A stretch of 64,000 bases of DNA from Marinobacter changyiensis (GTDB taxonomy: Bacteria; Pseudomonadota; Gammaproteobacteria; Pseudomonadales; Oleiphilaceae): assembly GCF_009193265.1 (NCBI RefSeq), contig NZ_VZZZ01000002.1:369824-433823 (forward strand), read 5' to 3'. How positions within the stretch are numbered: position 1 is the stretch's first letter; each line of letters starts with the position of its first letter. Position numbers and translations under genes: made by a program. Positions 7,802 through 17,105 of this stretch are shown here, in pieces. Below the pieces are notes generated by a model that was not told the DNA's origin, did no database searches, and was given only the letters and a program-made list of their open reading frames with translations.

Positions 7802-9427
7802 ATGAGCTCGATTTTTGATATCGGACTTGAGCCTAATGCAGCGAACCACGCCCCGCTGTCGCCATTGGATTTCATTGCCCGCACTGCCAGCGTCTATCCG
7901 GAATACCCGGCGGTGATTCATGGCAATGTTCGCCGTAACTGGCGGGAAACCTACGGGCGTTGTCGCCAGCTGGCGTCGGCCCTCGCCAAACACGGCATAG
8001 GCCAGGGCGATACGGTGGCCGCCATGCTGCCCAATATTCCCGAGATGCTGGAGTGCCACTTCGGCGTCCCCATGCTGGGCGCCGTGCTGAATGCCCTCAA
8101 TACCCGACTCGATGCCAGCGCCATCGCTTTCATGCTGGAACACGGTGAGGCCAAGGTTCTGATTGCTGACCGGGAGTTTGGCGAGGTAATCCGGGAGGCG
8201 GTTGGCCAGCTCAAGAACCCGCCGCTGGTGATCGACGTTGATGATCCGGAATATGGCCAGGGTATTGCTGTCAGTGAGCTTGATTACGAGGACTTCCTTA
8301 ACGAAGGCGATCCGGAGTTCGATTGGCAGATGCCTGCGGATGAGTGGCAGGCCATATCCCTGAGCTATACCTCCGGCACCACTGGTAACCCGAAAGGTGT
8401 GGTGTATCACCACCGGGGCGCCTATGAGAATGCCATGGGCAATCAGGCGGTCTGGTCCATGGGCCAACACCCCGTGTACCTGTGGACGCTGCCGATGTTT
8501 CACTGCAACGGCTGGTGCTTTCCCTGGACCATCACAGCGTTTGCCGGTACCCACGTATGTTTGCGAAAAGTTGAGCCGGAGAAAATTCTGAAGCTCATCA
8601 GTGAGCACAAGGTCAGCCACATGTGCGGCGCACCGATTGTGCTGAATACCCTGTTGGGGGCTTCCGAGGCGGCCAAAAAGAGCTTCAGCCATACCGTCCG
8701 TGCCATGACCGCAGGTGCCGCGCCCCCGGCCAAGGTCATTGAGGCGATCGAAGAAATGGGTATTTTTGTCACCCACGTATACGGCCTGACGGAAGTCTAT
8801 GGTCCGGTGACAGTATGCGCCTGGAAATCCGAATGGGATGACCTGCCGGTGGAAAAACGGGCCGCTATCAAGGCTCGCCAGGGCGTTCGTTACCATACCC
8901 TGGCGGGCATGATGGTGGGTGATTCCGAAACTATGGAACCGGTACCACGGGATGGTGAAACCATCGGTGAGATTTTCCTGCGCGGGAACACCGTGATGAA
9001 GGGGTATCTGAAGAATCCCGGCGCGACCGCCGAAGCTTTCCGGGGCGGCTGGTTCCACACCGGTGATCTGGCCGTCTGGCACCCGGACGGCTACGCGGAA
9101 ATCAAGGACCGTCTCAAGGACATCATTATCTCGGGTGGCGAGAACATCTCCACCATCGAAGTGGAAGATGCGCTTTACCGGCATCCTGCGGTGCTTGAAG
9201 CGGCGGTGGTTGCCCGACCGGACGAGAAGTGGGGAGAGACACCCTGTGCCTTTGTGACGCTCAAACCGGACGCCGATGAAGTGTCAGAGGAGGACATCAT
9301 CAACTTCTGCCGTCAGAAACTGGCAAAGTTCAAGGTCCCGAAAACCGTCATATTCAGCGATCTGCCGAAAACCTCAACCGGTAAGATCCAGAAGTTTGTG
9401 CTTCGTGATGAGGCCAAAAAGCTCTGA
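7802..9427 (+). CDS. Medium/long-chain acyl-CoA synthetase (AMP-binding, AlkK-like)
   Basis: This 541-residue ANL-superfamily ligase activates a carboxylic acid to its CoA thioester through an acyl-adenylate. The P-loop YTSGTTGNPKGVVYHH lies near residues 188-204. Later motifs are HVYGLTEVYGP, GWFHTGDLAVWHPDGYAEIKD and the C-terminal lysine motif KTSTGKIQKF. The N-terminus (LSPLDFIARTASVYPEYPAV) and the WTLPMFHCNGWCFPW block resemble AlkK-type medium-chain and short branched-acid ligases. A strong AGGAGG precedes the ATG. It lies 87 bp after the AidB-like gene in the same direction, so it probably belongs to the same acyl-CoA unit. The true substrate is unknown. Confidence 0.85.
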   Translation: MSSIFDIGLEPNAANHAPLSPLDFIARTASVYPEYPAVIHGNVRRNWRETYGRCRQLASALAKHGIGQGDTVAAMLPNIPEMLECHFGVPMLGAVLNALNTRLDASAIAFMLEHGEAKVLIADREFGEVIREAVGQLKNPPLVIDVDDPEYGQGIAVSELDYEDFLNEGDPEFDWQMPADEWQAISLSYTSGTTGNPKGVVYHHRGAYENAMGNQAVWSMGQHPVYLWTLPMFHCNGWCFPWTITAFAGTHVCLRKVEPEKILKLISEHKVSHMCGAPIVLNTLLGASEAAKKSFSHTVRAMTAGAAPPAKVIEAIEEMGIFVTHVYGLTEVYGPVTVCAWKSEWDDLPVEKRAAIKARQGVRYHTLAGMMVGDSETMEPVPRDGETIGEIFLRGNTVMKGYLKNPGATAEAFRGGWFHTGDLAVWHPDGYAEIKDRLKDIIISGGENISTIEVEDALYRHPAVLEAAVVARPDEKWGETPCAFVTLKPDADEVSEEDIINFCRQKLAKFKVPKTVIFSDLPKTSTGKIQKFVLRDEAKKL

Positions 9428-9569
9428 CCGAGCCGGGATCGATGCGCCGGTAGCGGCGCTGAATCTCGCAACTGGCGCCCCTGGCGCGCCGGGGCTGGTA
9501 GAGTCAGTTCTGGCGTGACTTCGGTATCTACTTATACGCACGTTGAGCAATTTTAATTAGCTTGCGAAG

Positions 9570-10280
9570 ATGTCGACAACTGTTTATCCCTACCGGCTTG
9601 AGCCGGCGAAAGTCCGGTCTGAGTTCTTCAGGCTGCTTCCCATCTCGTTTTTCGTGGTGGCGTTTGGCATGGCATTTGGCCTGGCCGCCGTGCAAAAGGG
9701 TCTTGCGCCACTGGAAGCCACACTGATGAGCGTGATGGTGTTCGCCGGTGCCTCTCAATTTGCCACACTTGAAATGTGGGGCACGGAGGTCGCTGTACTG
9801 CCCATGATGGCGGTGGTCTTCGCGATTAATTCCCGCCATTTGCTGATGGGCGCCTCGCTGTACCCGATGTTGCGGGAGCTGCCGCCGGGGCAGCGTTACG
9901 GCATTAGTCTGGTACTGACAGACGCCAATTGGGCGGTCGCGGCGCAGGATTATCAACAGGGCAAACGTAACCTTGAAGTGATTATGGGCGGCGGGCTGGT
10001 GCTCTGGATCGCCTGGCTGATCGGTACCCTGTCAGGGGTCTACTTCGGACGTCTGTTGCAGAACCCGCAAAGCCTGGGGCTGGATATGGTACTGGGCTGT
10101 TTTTTGCTGGCGATGGCCTTGGGCGGTAAGAAAACGCCAAGGGTCCTGGTGGCCTGGGCCGTTGCCGCCACCGCTGCCATGATGGCGTACTGGTGGATGC
10201 CGCCCCACACCCATGTGGTCGTGGGTGCTTTGGCAGGTGGCGTGGTGGGCTTCTTCTGGCTGGATAAAAAGCACTCATGA
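9570..10280 (+). CDS. azlC: AzlC family branched-chain amino-acid exporter, large subunit
   Basis: The 236-residue integral membrane protein has the AzlC profile. A conserved start (FFRLLPISFFVVAFGMAFGL) is followed by a block rich in small residues and methionine (SVMVFAGASQFATLEMWG), then several hydrophobic helices. AzlC works with the small partner AzlD to export branched-chain amino acids. Its stop overlaps the start of azlD by 4 bp, which implies co-translation. The setting near branched-chain catabolism genes suits a safety-valve function, but nothing in the sequence proves co-regulation. Confidence 0.88.
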   Translation: MSTTVYPYRLEPAKVRSEFFRLLPISFFVVAFGMAFGLAAVQKGLAPLEATLMSVMVFAGASQFATLEMWGTEVAVLPMMAVVFAINSRHLLMGASLYPMLRELPPGQRYGISLVLTDANWAVAAQDYQQGKRNLEVIMGGGLVLWIAWLIGTLSGVYFGRLLQNPQSLGLDMVLGCFLLAMALGGKKTPRVLVAWAVAATAAMMAYWWMPPHTHVVVGALAGGVVGFFWLDKKHS

Positions 10281-10588
10281 CCATCGAAACCACCGTACCC
10301 GGAACCCTGCTGCTGATCGCGATCATGACGATCGTGACCCTGATCACCCGCTTTGGCGGTATTTTCCTGATGTCCTTCGTCACCATCAATCCCCGGGTGG
10401 AAGGCTTCATCAACGCCATGGCCAGCTCGGTGTTAATTGCCATTCTGGCGCCCATGGCCGTCGAAGGGGATATCGGTGCGCGGCTGGCGCTGGGAACCAC
10501 AGCCGTGCTGATGCTGGCCTTCCGCAAGCCCTTACCCGCCATCGCCGCCGGCATCATAGCCGCCGCCGCCGGCCGGTATTTCACATAA
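10277..10588 (+). CDS. azlD: AzlD family branched-chain amino-acid exporter, small subunit
   Basis: This 103-residue, strongly hydrophobic protein has four predicted membrane segments. It carries the conserved TLITRFGGIFLMS block of AzlD, with the invariant arginine of the TR motif. The 4-bp overlap (ATGA) with azlC indicates translational coupling. It is the obligate partner for the AzlC exporter. Downstream lies a REP-like repeat and then the convergent djlA gene. Confidence 0.87.
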   Translation: MTIETTVPGTLLLIAIMTIVTLITRFGGIFLMSFVTINPRVEGFINAMASSVLIAILAPMAVEGDIGARLALGTTAVLMLAFRKPLPAIAAGIIAAAAGRYFT

Positions 10589-10604
10589 CCACCCCCAGTT
10601 GCCC

Positions 10605-10629
10605 TGTAGGAGCGACTTCAGGCGCGAAT
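10605..10629 (+). repeat. REP-like palindromic repeat, copy 1
   Basis: It begins TGTAGGAGCGACTTCAGGCG and ends CGAAT. It belongs to the same family as the copies at 27.7 kb and 41.3 kb, though its internal palindrome is partly degenerate. It lies between the convergent genes azlD and djlA, where it may act as a weak transcription terminator or mRNA stabiliser. Confidence 0.75.
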
Positions 10630-10658
10630 GAAGGGCTTGGGAGTAATCGCGGCTACTC

Positions 10659-11432
10659 TCAAGCCGCCTTTTTACGAGCCTCTTTGATCAGGTCATAGGC
10701 ATGGCTGATTTCGCTGGTTTTTTCTTCGGCCATTTCCCGCATGCTTTCGGGCAACCCGCGTCCTGCCAGTTTGTCCGGGTGATTCTCGCTCATAAGTTTG
10801 CGGTAAGCACGCTTGAGTTCCGCATCGCTGGCGTCGGGCGACACCCCCATGGTTTTGTAGGCAGTGTCCAGTTGCTCTCCGGTGGATGCGTTGGGTGAAG
10901 CACCGCTGCGGGCTCCCCGTAACATGGCTTCGAGCTGATCAACCTGGGATTCGGGCAAGCCCAGCCCCCGAGCAATACGTACCAGCATCTCGTGTTCAGA
11001 CGGATGGATTTCCCCATCTGCCACCACCGCAGAAACCTGCACCTGGAGAAACATCTGCAGTAAGGCGGGTTGGCCGCGGCTCAGCTTCAGGAACTGCGCC
11101 AGCTCCCCATCCAGGTCAAAATCATCGGATTTACCCCGGGCAAAGGCCGTCTTGGCCTTCGCCTGCTGCTGCGCGTTCAGCCTGAATTTCTGGAACAGGG
11201 TTTCGGCAACCCGAATCTCATCCCGGCTGACCGCCCCGTCGGCTTTGCACAGGGCGCCCATAACGGCAAAGACCGAGTCGAGAAACTGGGATTGCACCCC
11301 GACCAACCCCTTGTAAACCTTCTTTTTGAGTGCTCGCATCAACATGACGGCCAGAAAAGCCCCCACCAGAAAACCGGCAAAGCCACTAACTGCATAGCCG
11401 ATGAGGCCGCCAACAATAATCGCAAATAACAT
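10659..11432 (-). CDS. djlA: DjlA-type membrane-anchored DnaJ co-chaperone
   Basis: The 257-residue protein shows the three-part DjlA layout. An N-terminal glycine-rich membrane segment (about 1-35, VGGLIGYAVSGFAGFLVGAF) comes first, then a TerB-like central domain (about 50-175, FAVMGALCKADGAVSRDEIR). A C-terminal J domain (about 188-255) has HPD within LMSENHPDKLAGRG. DjlA stimulates DnaK at the inner membrane and in E. coli affects capsule regulation. Length matches the family (271 in E. coli). It is convergent with azlD. Confidence 0.93.
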   Translation of the reverse strand: MLFAIIVGGLIGYAVSGFAGFLVGAFLAVMLMRALKKKVYKGLVGVQSQFLDSVFAVMGALCKADGAVSRDEIRVAETLFQKFRLNAQQQAKAKTAFARGKSDDFDLDGELAQFLKLSRGQPALLQMFLQVQVSAVVADGEIHPSEHEMLVRIARGLGLPESQVDQLEAMLRGARSGASPNASTGEQLDTAYKTMGVSPDASDAELKRAYRKLMSENHPDKLAGRGLPESMREMAEEKTSEISHAYDLIKEARKKAA

Positions 11433-11482
11433 CGCAGGATCCTGAATAGCAGAAAATATCAGCGGCTATCATACCCTTTTTT

Positions 11483-14400
11483 TCAGGTCTCGAGCACCAT
11501 CAGGGCCTGACCTGCATTGATCTGCTGGCCTTCTTCCCGTGCGATTGCGATAATCGTGCCCGCCGCTGGGGCGGTAATTTCTATTTCCATTTTCATGGAC
11601 TCCAGTATTGCCACCACCTGGCCTTCGCCAACCTGATCGCCTTCCGCCACGCAGAGCTTCCAGAGGCTTCCCGCCACGGGCGATTCCACCGGCGTTCCTT
11701 CGGGGAGCCCGTCATTGTCATGTTCAGCCAGATCCTGTTGTGATTCGAAATTGATCTGGCCGCTGGCCACCCAGCGCTCCAGCTCTTCTTCAAAGGCTTT
11801 GTTGCGAGCCTCGGTGAAGGTCTGGATTTCGCCGTTATTTGCTTCCAGAAATTCCTGATATTCATTCAGACTGAAGGTGGTTTCCTCGATTTTCAGCGGG
11901 TAACCACCCTTCGGGAAATCCTTACGGATTTGCCTGAGTTCATCAGCTTCCACCTCATAAAAGCGAATCTGGTCGAAAAACCTCAGCAGGTTGGGGTGGG
12001 TGAACTCGGCGGTGCGGCGGTAGCGATTCCACATCTGCAGGGTACGCCCCACAAACTGATAGCCGCCGGGGCCTTCCATGCCATAGACGCACAGGTAGGA
12101 GCCGCCGATACCCACGGAGTTTTCCGCCGTCCAGGTGCGGGCCGGGTTGTACTTGGTGGTCACCAGCCGGTGCCGTGGATCGTAAGGCGTGGCCACGGGT
12201 GCCCCCAGATAGACATCCCCCAGGCCCATCACCACATAACTGGCCTCAAAAAATAGGCGTTTCACTTCCGCCACATCCGCCAGGCCATTGATGCGACGAA
12301 TGAATTCAATATTGCTGGGACACCAGGGGGCGTCCTTGCGCACGGACTGCATGTACTTCTCGATCGCCAGACGGCAGGCTTCGTCGTCCCAGGAAATGGG
12401 CAAGTGCACGATGCGGGAGGGTACTTCCAGGTCTTTCTGTTGTTGCAGGTGGGTTTCCGCATCCTCCAGCAGGGTCAGCAATTGCTCTCGCGGCAACCGG
12501 ACCGGATCGAAATGCACCTGCAGCGAGCGGATGCCCGGGGTCAGCTCCAGAATGCCATCCAGGGCCTGCTCTTGCAGCCAGAGCATCAGGGCATGGGCCC
12601 GGAAACGCAGGCGCAGGTCCAGTTCCAGCGCGCCGTATTCAATCAGCAGGTAGCGGTCGCCGGAGGGGCGGTAGACTACCTGTACGCCGGCCTGTTCGGC
12701 GCTCAGGGTTTTCAGGACAGGGGTGGATGGGCGACAGGCCGCAAGCTCGTCGTCCATTGCCGTCAGATCTTCAATCATGGAGTCCTGGGCTACTGCCAGG
12801 CGATCGGCATCTTCCAGGCTGACCGGCTGGAAGCGAATCCGGTCTCCGGCCTTGAGCTGGCCGAGTTTCCAAAGGTCGGCCTTGATGGTTGTGACCGGAC
12901 AAACAAACCCACCCAGAGATGGCCCGTCCGGCCCCAGGATAACCGGCATGTCGCCGGTGAAATCCACGGTGCCGACCGCGTAGGCGTTATCGTGGATATT
13001 GGAGGGGTGCATGCCGGCCTCACCGCCATCTCGCCGCGCCCATTTCGGTTTGGGGCCGACCAGACGGATACCGGTGCGGCTGGAGTTGTAGTGCACCTGC
13101 CAGTCGGTGTTGAACAAGGTGTCGATGTCGTCTTCGGTGAAAAAATCCGGCGCACCTTGGGGGCCATAGACTACCCGCAGCGTCCAATAATCGGTCAGAG
13201 CAGGTTCGAGGTCAGCGGGCAGGGCAGCCTTGTCAGTGATCGGGCCTGCGTCAATATTGCCAGGCAGATGCAGCACATCACCGGTACGGATGGCGCGACC
13301 GCCATGACCACCAAACTGACCCAGGGTAAAGGTGCTGCGGGAGCCCAAGTAGGGTTCACACTGCAAACCGCCGGCAACCGTCAGATAGGCTCTTGCGCCC
13401 TGGTCCCGGGCCTTGCCCAGCTTCAGGGTCTGGCCAGTTATAATTGGCACCGACCGGTAGCGGGCCACCGGTTCACCGTCGAGGGTGGCACCCAGATCCG
13501 CCCCGGTCAGGGCGATGGTGGTGGCGCTGTTAAACTTCAGGGTGGGACCGTTGAGGGTGAACTCCAGCCCGGCGGCGTCTGCCTCATTCCCCAACAGACG
13601 ATTGCCCAGCCGGAAACTCAGACTGTCGAATGGCCCGGAAGGCGGCACCCCCACCGGCCAGTAGCCGGTGCGCCCGGGGTAGTCCTGCACGGTGGTCATG
13701 GTACCGCCGGCCAGCACATCGATGGTGGTGGGGTGGTGGTTGAAGCCGTTCAGGTAGCGGGTGGTCATCTGGCCGTTTGCGAAGGCCGCATCCGCCAGAA
13801 TGGCGAGGATGTATTCGCGGTTGGTCTCGATGCCTTCGATGGTAGTGTGGCTCAGGGTCTGGGCGAGTTCCTTCAGTGCCTGGTCCCGGTTGGTTTCGTG
13901 GACCATGACCTTGGCCAGCATGGGATCGAAGAGGGCCGAGACTTCAACGCCGGCTTCAATCCAGTGATCAATGCGCCGGCGCCGGCCGTCCGCTGCCGGG
14001 AATCGCACGGTGGTCAGCAGACCGGCACAGGGCTGGAAGTCCTTGTTGGGGTCTTCGGCATAGAGCCGGGCCTGAATCGCGTGGCCATCGGGCTCGGCGT
14101 TGCGGGGCAGGGCTTCCAGTTGGCCCAATTCTCCGGCGGCGAGCCGAACCATCCAGTCCACCAGGTCGACGCCATAGACCTGCTCGGTAACGCCGTGCTC
14201 TACCTGCAGCCGGGTGTTCACTTCCAGAAAATAGAAGCCGTTGGTGGCCTGGTCGACAATGAACTCCACGGTGCCGGCACTGCGGTAACGGCTGGCGGCG
14301 ACCAGGCGTCGGGCGGTTTCATGGAGCGTGGTGCGGACCTCTTCGGGCAAGTGCGGTGCCGGGGTTTCCTCCAGCACTTTCTGGTGGCGGCGTTGTGCTG

Positions 14401-15085
14401 AGCAATCCCGCTCACCCAGGGCGATGGCATTGCCGGCACCATCGCCGAAGACCTGAACCTCGATATGACGGGCCTTTTCGATGTACTTTTCGAGAAACAC
14501 CCCGTCATTGGAAAAGTTATTGGCGCTCAGACGCTTCACCCCATCCCAGGCTTTGCGAAGTACCTCTTCGCTCTGGCAAATCTGCATGCCAATGCCGCCC
14601 CCGCCTGCGGTGCTCTTGAGCATGACCGGATAGCCAATGGTGGCGGCTGACTTCACAGCATCCTCGAGGGAAGCTAACAGGCCAGTGCCGGGCAGCAGTG
14701 GTACGCTGGCATCTTCCGCCAGTTGCCGGGCAGTGTGCTTGAGGCCGAATTCCCGCATCTGGTCCGCGGTCGGGCCGATAAACGCGATGCCATTGGCTTC
14801 GCAGCGTTCGACGAAATCCGGGTTCTCACTGAGGAAACCATAGCCGGGATGCACGGCCTCAATGCCAGTCTGCTTCATGATGGCAAACAGCTTGTCCTGG
14901 TTCAGGTAGGTGTCGCTGGCGGAGCCGCTGCCCAGGGCATGGGCTTCATCGGCCAGCCGGGTGTGCAGGGAGTCGGCATCGGCGTCGGCATAGACGGCTA
15001 CGCTGGTTACCCCCAGGGTTTTCAGGGTGCGGATGATACGGGTGGCGATGGCGCCTCGGTTGGCGATCAATACCTTGCTGAACAT
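11483..15085 (-). CDS. Guanidine carboxylase (urea carboxylase family, biotin-dependent)
   Basis: The 1200-residue multidomain enzyme comprises a biotin carboxylase (about 1-452, LIANRGAIATRII start, ATP-grasp loop KSTAGGGGIGM), a KipA/AHS2 carboxyltransferase part (about 453-770, GPDGPSLGGFVCPVTT) and a KipI/AHS1 part (about 800-1010). A biotin carrier domain with ESMKMEIEI closes it (biotinyl lysine about 1165). It would be called urea carboxylase by homology. The guanidine-I riboswitch at the operon head and the two deiminase genes instead mark it as guanidine carboxylase, which makes carboxyguanidine from guanidine, bicarbonate and ATP. Start 15085 was chosen because family N-termini begin MFSKVLIANRG; an in-frame start at 15283 lies inside a hairpin repeat. 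No allophanate hydrolase gene follows. Confidence 0.9.
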   Translation of the reverse strand: MFSKVLIANRGAIATRIIRTLKTLGVTSVAVYADADADSLHTRLADEAHALGSGSASDTYLNQDKLFAIMKQTGIEAVHPGYGFLSENPDFVERCEANGIAFIGPTADQMREFGLKHTARQLAEDASVPLLPGTGLLASLEDAVKSAATIGYPVMLKSTAGGGGIGMQICQSEEVLRKAWDGVKRLSANNFSNDGVFLEKYIEKARHIEVQVFGDGAGNAIALGERDCSAQRRHQKVLEETPAPHLPEEVRTTLHETARRLVAASRYRSAGTVEFIVDQATNGFYFLEVNTRLQVEHGVTEQVYGVDLVDWMVRLAAGELGQLEALPRNAEPDGHAIQARLYAEDPNKDFQPCAGLLTTVRFPAADGRRRRIDHWIEAGVEVSALFDPMLAKVMVHETNRDQALKELAQTLSHTTIEGIETNREYILAILADAAFANGQMTTRYLNGFNHHPTTIDVLAGGTMTTVQDYPGRTGYWPVGVPPSGPFDSLSFRLGNRLLGNEADAAGLEFTLNGPTLKFNSATTIALTGADLGATLDGEPVARYRSVPIITGQTLKLGKARDQGARAYLTVAGGLQCEPYLGSRSTFTLGQFGGHGGRAIRTGDVLHLPGNIDAGPITDKAALPADLEPALTDYWTLRVVYGPQGAPDFFTEDDIDTLFNTDWQVHYNSSRTGIRLVGPKPKWARRDGGEAGMHPSNIHDNAYAVGTVDFTGDMPVILGPDGPSLGGFVCPVTTIKADLWKLGQLKAGDRIRFQPVSLEDADRLAVAQDSMIEDLTAMDDELAACRPSTPVLKTLSAEQAGVQVVYRPSGDRYLLIEYGALELDLRLRFRAHALMLWLQEQALDGILELTPGIRSLQVHFDPVRLPREQLLTLLEDAETHLQQQKDLEVPSRIVHLPISWDDEACRLAIEKYMQSVRKDAPWCPSNIEFIRRINGLADVAEVKRLFFEASYVVMGLGDVYLGAPVATPYDPRHRLVTTKYNPARTWTAENSVGIGGSYLCVYGMEGPGGYQFVGRTLQMWNRYRRTAEFTHPNLLRFFDQIRFYEVEADELRQIRKDFPKGGYPLKIEETTFSLNEYQEFLEANNGEIQTFTEARNKAFEEELERWVASGQINFESQQDLAEHDNDGLPEGTPVESPVAGSLWKLCVAEGDQVGEGQVVAILESMKMEIEITAPAAGTIIAIAREEGQQINAGQALMVLET

Positions 15086-15182
15086 GGTGGTCGTCCTGCT
15101 CGGGCGGGTCGTCCCGCCTTGACGTTCCTGCCGCCAGGGTCGTCCCCGGGGCGGCCAGTCAGGCCTTTGGCTTTCGTGCGTC

Positions 15183-15288
15183 AGTAAGCGAACAGGTCTT
15201 TCCAAAACACGCTGTAAATACTTCCTTGTACGCTCGTCCTCCGCCATCCATGGCTCCGTACGGTTTTGGAAAGACCTGTCCACTTACT
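15183..15288. repeat. Long-stem hairpin repeat, copy 1
   Basis: Perfect 17-bp arms at 15192-15208 and 15263-15279 (ACAGGTCTTTCCAAAAC and its complement) are flanked by a further AGTAAG/CTTACT pair. They enclose a 54-nt core that resembles the cores of copies 2 and 3 but is degenerate (CTTCCTTGTACGCTC, GCCATCCATGGC). It lies in the gap between the guanidine carboxylase and 213-residue deiminase-subunit genes. Confidence 0.8.
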
Positions 15289-15309
15289 TTGTTATTCGTC
15301 AGCGTGAAT

Positions 15310-15951
15310 TCACTTCGCCCAGACGATGATTTCAATCGGCGTCGGGTTGTAGCCGTTACAGGGATTATTGAGCTGGGGACAGTTGGAGATCAGCACAATG
15401 GTGTCCATTTTCGCGGTCAGCTCCACATACTTACCGGCACCGGAGATGCCGTCTTCGAACGTCAGCCCGCCAGCTGCGGTCACCGGCACGTTCATGAAGA
15501 AGTTGATGTTGTGGGTGATGTCTTGCTTTTTCAGGCCGTAGTCTTCATGGCGATTGATCGCCAGCATCCAGCTGTCGCGGCAGGCGTGCATGCAGCGTTT
15601 TTCCAGGTCGTAACGCATGGTATTGCTTTCGGTGGCACAGGCACCGCCCAGGGTGTCGTGACGGCCACAGGTGTCAGCGACGATGTCCAGCAGTGGGTTG
15701 CCCCGGTTGGTCATCAGGGTGGTGCCGGCGGTCAGGTAAACGTTGCCCTGTTCCCGGATGGTGTCGGTAGCGCTGTAGCGCTCGGCCGGGTCATCGGCAT
15801 TGTAGAACAGGGTGTCAGCGGCCTGGTTACCCTCAAGATCGAGAATCCGGATGGTCTCACCGGCTTTGATGGTACGAATAAAATAATCCCCGGCCAGCAC
15901 GGTTTCCCGGAACCTGGCATCGGTGATCTGACGTGGGCTTTCTTTAATCAT
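15310..15951 (-). CDS. Carboxyguanidine deiminase subunit (former urea carboxylase-associated protein, shorter)
   Basis: This 213-residue protein belongs to the DUF1989 family, formerly called urea carboxylase- or urea amidolyase-associated protein. Visible blocks are [35 protein letters not shown] (metal-binding His and Cys residues) and a conserved C-terminal [10 protein letters not shown]. With the next gene it forms the two-subunit CgdAB enzyme that hydrolyses carboxyguanidine to allophanate and ammonia. Which of the two is CgdA was not decided here. The ATG at 15951 has GAGGAG upstream. It begins 10 nt after the stop of the 247-residue partner, so the pair should be co-translated. Confidence 0.87.
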   Translation of the reverse strand: MIKESPRQITDARFRETVLAGDYFIRTIKAGETIRILDLEGNQAADTLFYNADDPAERYSATDTIREQGNVYLTAGTTLMTNRGNPLLDIVADTCGRHDTLGGACATESNTMRYDLEKRCMHACRDSWMLAINRHEDYGLKKQDITHNINFFMNVPVTAAGGLTFEDGISGAGKYVELTAKMDTIVLISNCPQLNNPCNGYNPTPIEIIVWAK

Positions 15952-15961
15952 GATCGGCTCC

Positions 15962-16705
15962 TCAGGCGTTCCCGGCCTGGGTCGCAAACGGCGGCTCCAG
16001 GTAGTAAAGGCGATTGTTGTCCAGGGCCCTGCGGTTTTCCGGCCGGTGGTTCAGGCAGTAGTCATCCGCAGTCAGTGGCTCTGCTGTGGTCAATTCGCAA
16101 AGAACCGGATGGCTGGGATAGTCAGTGGCCGGGTTGAGCGGGTGAGGGCAGGTGTGAAGGATGACCAGGGCGTCCATATCAAAACGCAGGGTGATGCTGG
16201 CACCGGGCTTGTTAATGCTAGAGTCATACTGCAGATTGCCGTCGTCATCGGTCATGACTTTGCTGAACAGGTTCAGGTTGGCGGCCATGTCACGCTCGGT
16301 CAGACCGTACTTTGCGAGCTCCGTGAGAAAGCTGTCTTCACCGCTCAGGTACCAGTCGTCATGGTAGTCCTGGTAGTTGTGTTCGCCATATTTTTTCAGG
16401 CAGGCGGCGGCGCTGAGATTACCGCACACGGTGTCGTGCCAGCCGAAGCTGTCCTCAACGATGGACGCAAAGCTGCGACCCATGTCCGAGTACAGGCAGT
16501 TGCCTTTGGTCAGTTTGAAGGTGTGCTGGCCCTTGAGGGTATCCGGCGCATTGTAGCGCTCCAGCAGGTTCTCGGGGTTATAGAACAGCAAGGCTACATT
16601 GGCTCCGCCTTCGATATCAGTCAGCCGGAGCTGCGTGCCCCGGCGCATGCGGAACGACCAGTGGTGGCCGCCTGGCATGGTGTATTCGTAGATTTTCTGG
16701 GTCAT
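15962..16705 (-). CDS. Carboxyguanidine deiminase subunit (former urea carboxylase-associated protein, longer)
   Basis: The 247-residue DUF1989 family protein has blocks [36 protein letters not shown] and [20 protein letters not shown]. The last contains the His-Asp and Cys residues seen in the paired subunit. It is paralogous to its 213-residue neighbour, and heteromeric CgdAB activity is known for such pairs in guanidine-utilising bacteria. I placed the start at 16705, where GGAG precedes MTQKIYEY; an in-frame extension to 16852 would run into the adjacent hairpin repeat. Confidence 0.87.
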   Translation of the reverse strand: MTQKIYEYTMPGGHHWSFRMRRGTQLRLTDIEGGANVALLFYNPENLLERYNAPDTLKGQHTFKLTKGNCLYSDMGRSFASIVEDSFGWHDTVCGNLSAAACLKKYGEHNYQDYHDDWYLSGEDSFLTELAKYGLTERDMAANLNLFSKVMTDDDGNLQYDSSINKPGASITLRFDMDALVILHTCPHPLNPATDYPSHPVLCELTTAEPLTADDYCLNHRPENRRALDNNRLYYLEPPFATQAGNA

Positions 16706-16775
16706 CGGTTTTCTCCGCGTTTGTCTTTTGGTTCGGAGTTTTTGGCTGTTTGAACTTTTAATTTGGTGCCAGGTC

Positions 16776-16883
16776 TTCGGTTCGGTAACCTTTTCCAGAA
16801 CACGCCCGCAAGTACGTCCCTGTAGGGCTCGGGTGTGGCCATCCCTGGCCACACCCGGTTCTGGAAAAGGTTACCGAACCGAA
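16776..16883. repeat. Long-stem hairpin repeat, copy 2
   Basis: Perfect 26-bp arms at 16776-16801 and 16858-16883 (left arm begins TTCGGTTCGGTAACC) enclose a 56-nt core. The core contains CAAGTACGTCCCTGTAGGGC and an inner 12-bp palindrome, CGGGTGTGGCCA and its complement around TCCC. The core matches copy 3 closely and copy 1 loosely, while the arm sequences differ from copy to copy. Confidence 0.9.
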
Positions 16884-16962
16884 TACTTCAGACTGGGCAT
16901 TTGGCCGCCGCAGATTTCAGCTTCTTCATTGTTTTTCTCTTTTCAGATTCCCCAAGTTCTGG

Positions 16963-17080
16963 AGTCGCTGGGGTGGGAGGGTTGTTCCGAGACCGTGTGA
17001 GGCCATGGATGGCCGAACCCGAGCCCTACAGGGACGTACTCGCGGGCGTGTCTCGGAAGAACCCTCCCACCTCAGCGGCT
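16963..17080. repeat. Long-stem hairpin repeat, copy 3 (core inverted)
   Basis: Arms of about 31 nt (16963-16993 and 17050-17080) pair with three mismatches. The inner 22 nt begin GGTGGGAGGGTT. Read on the minus strand, its core has GAGTACGTCCCTGTAGGGCT and GGCCATCCATGGCC, the same elements as copy 2. Copies 2 and 3 together fill most of the 400-bp gap between the ABC ATPase gene and the deiminase genes. Confidence 0.9.
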
Positions 17081-17105
17081 GTGCTCATAAAGTAAGATCT
17101 GAAAT

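Noticed and set aside
7031..9184. 717-codon minus-strand open frame
   Set aside because: It is antisense to the AidB-like and acyl-CoA ligase genes, both of which have complete motif sets and ribosome sites.
12404..14401. 665-codon plus-strand open frame
   Set aside because: It is opposite the carboxylase gene, whose biotin carboxylase and carboxyltransferase motifs are unambiguous.
15086..15283. N-terminal extension of the guanidine carboxylase
   Set aside because: It runs through a hairpin repeat and adds 66 residues unlike the family; MFSKVLIANRG at 15085 is the normal start.
11483..16705. Urea carboxylase function for this cluster
   Set aside because: The guanidine-I riboswitch and deiminase pair indicate guanidine as the substrate; urea remains possible only as a side activity.
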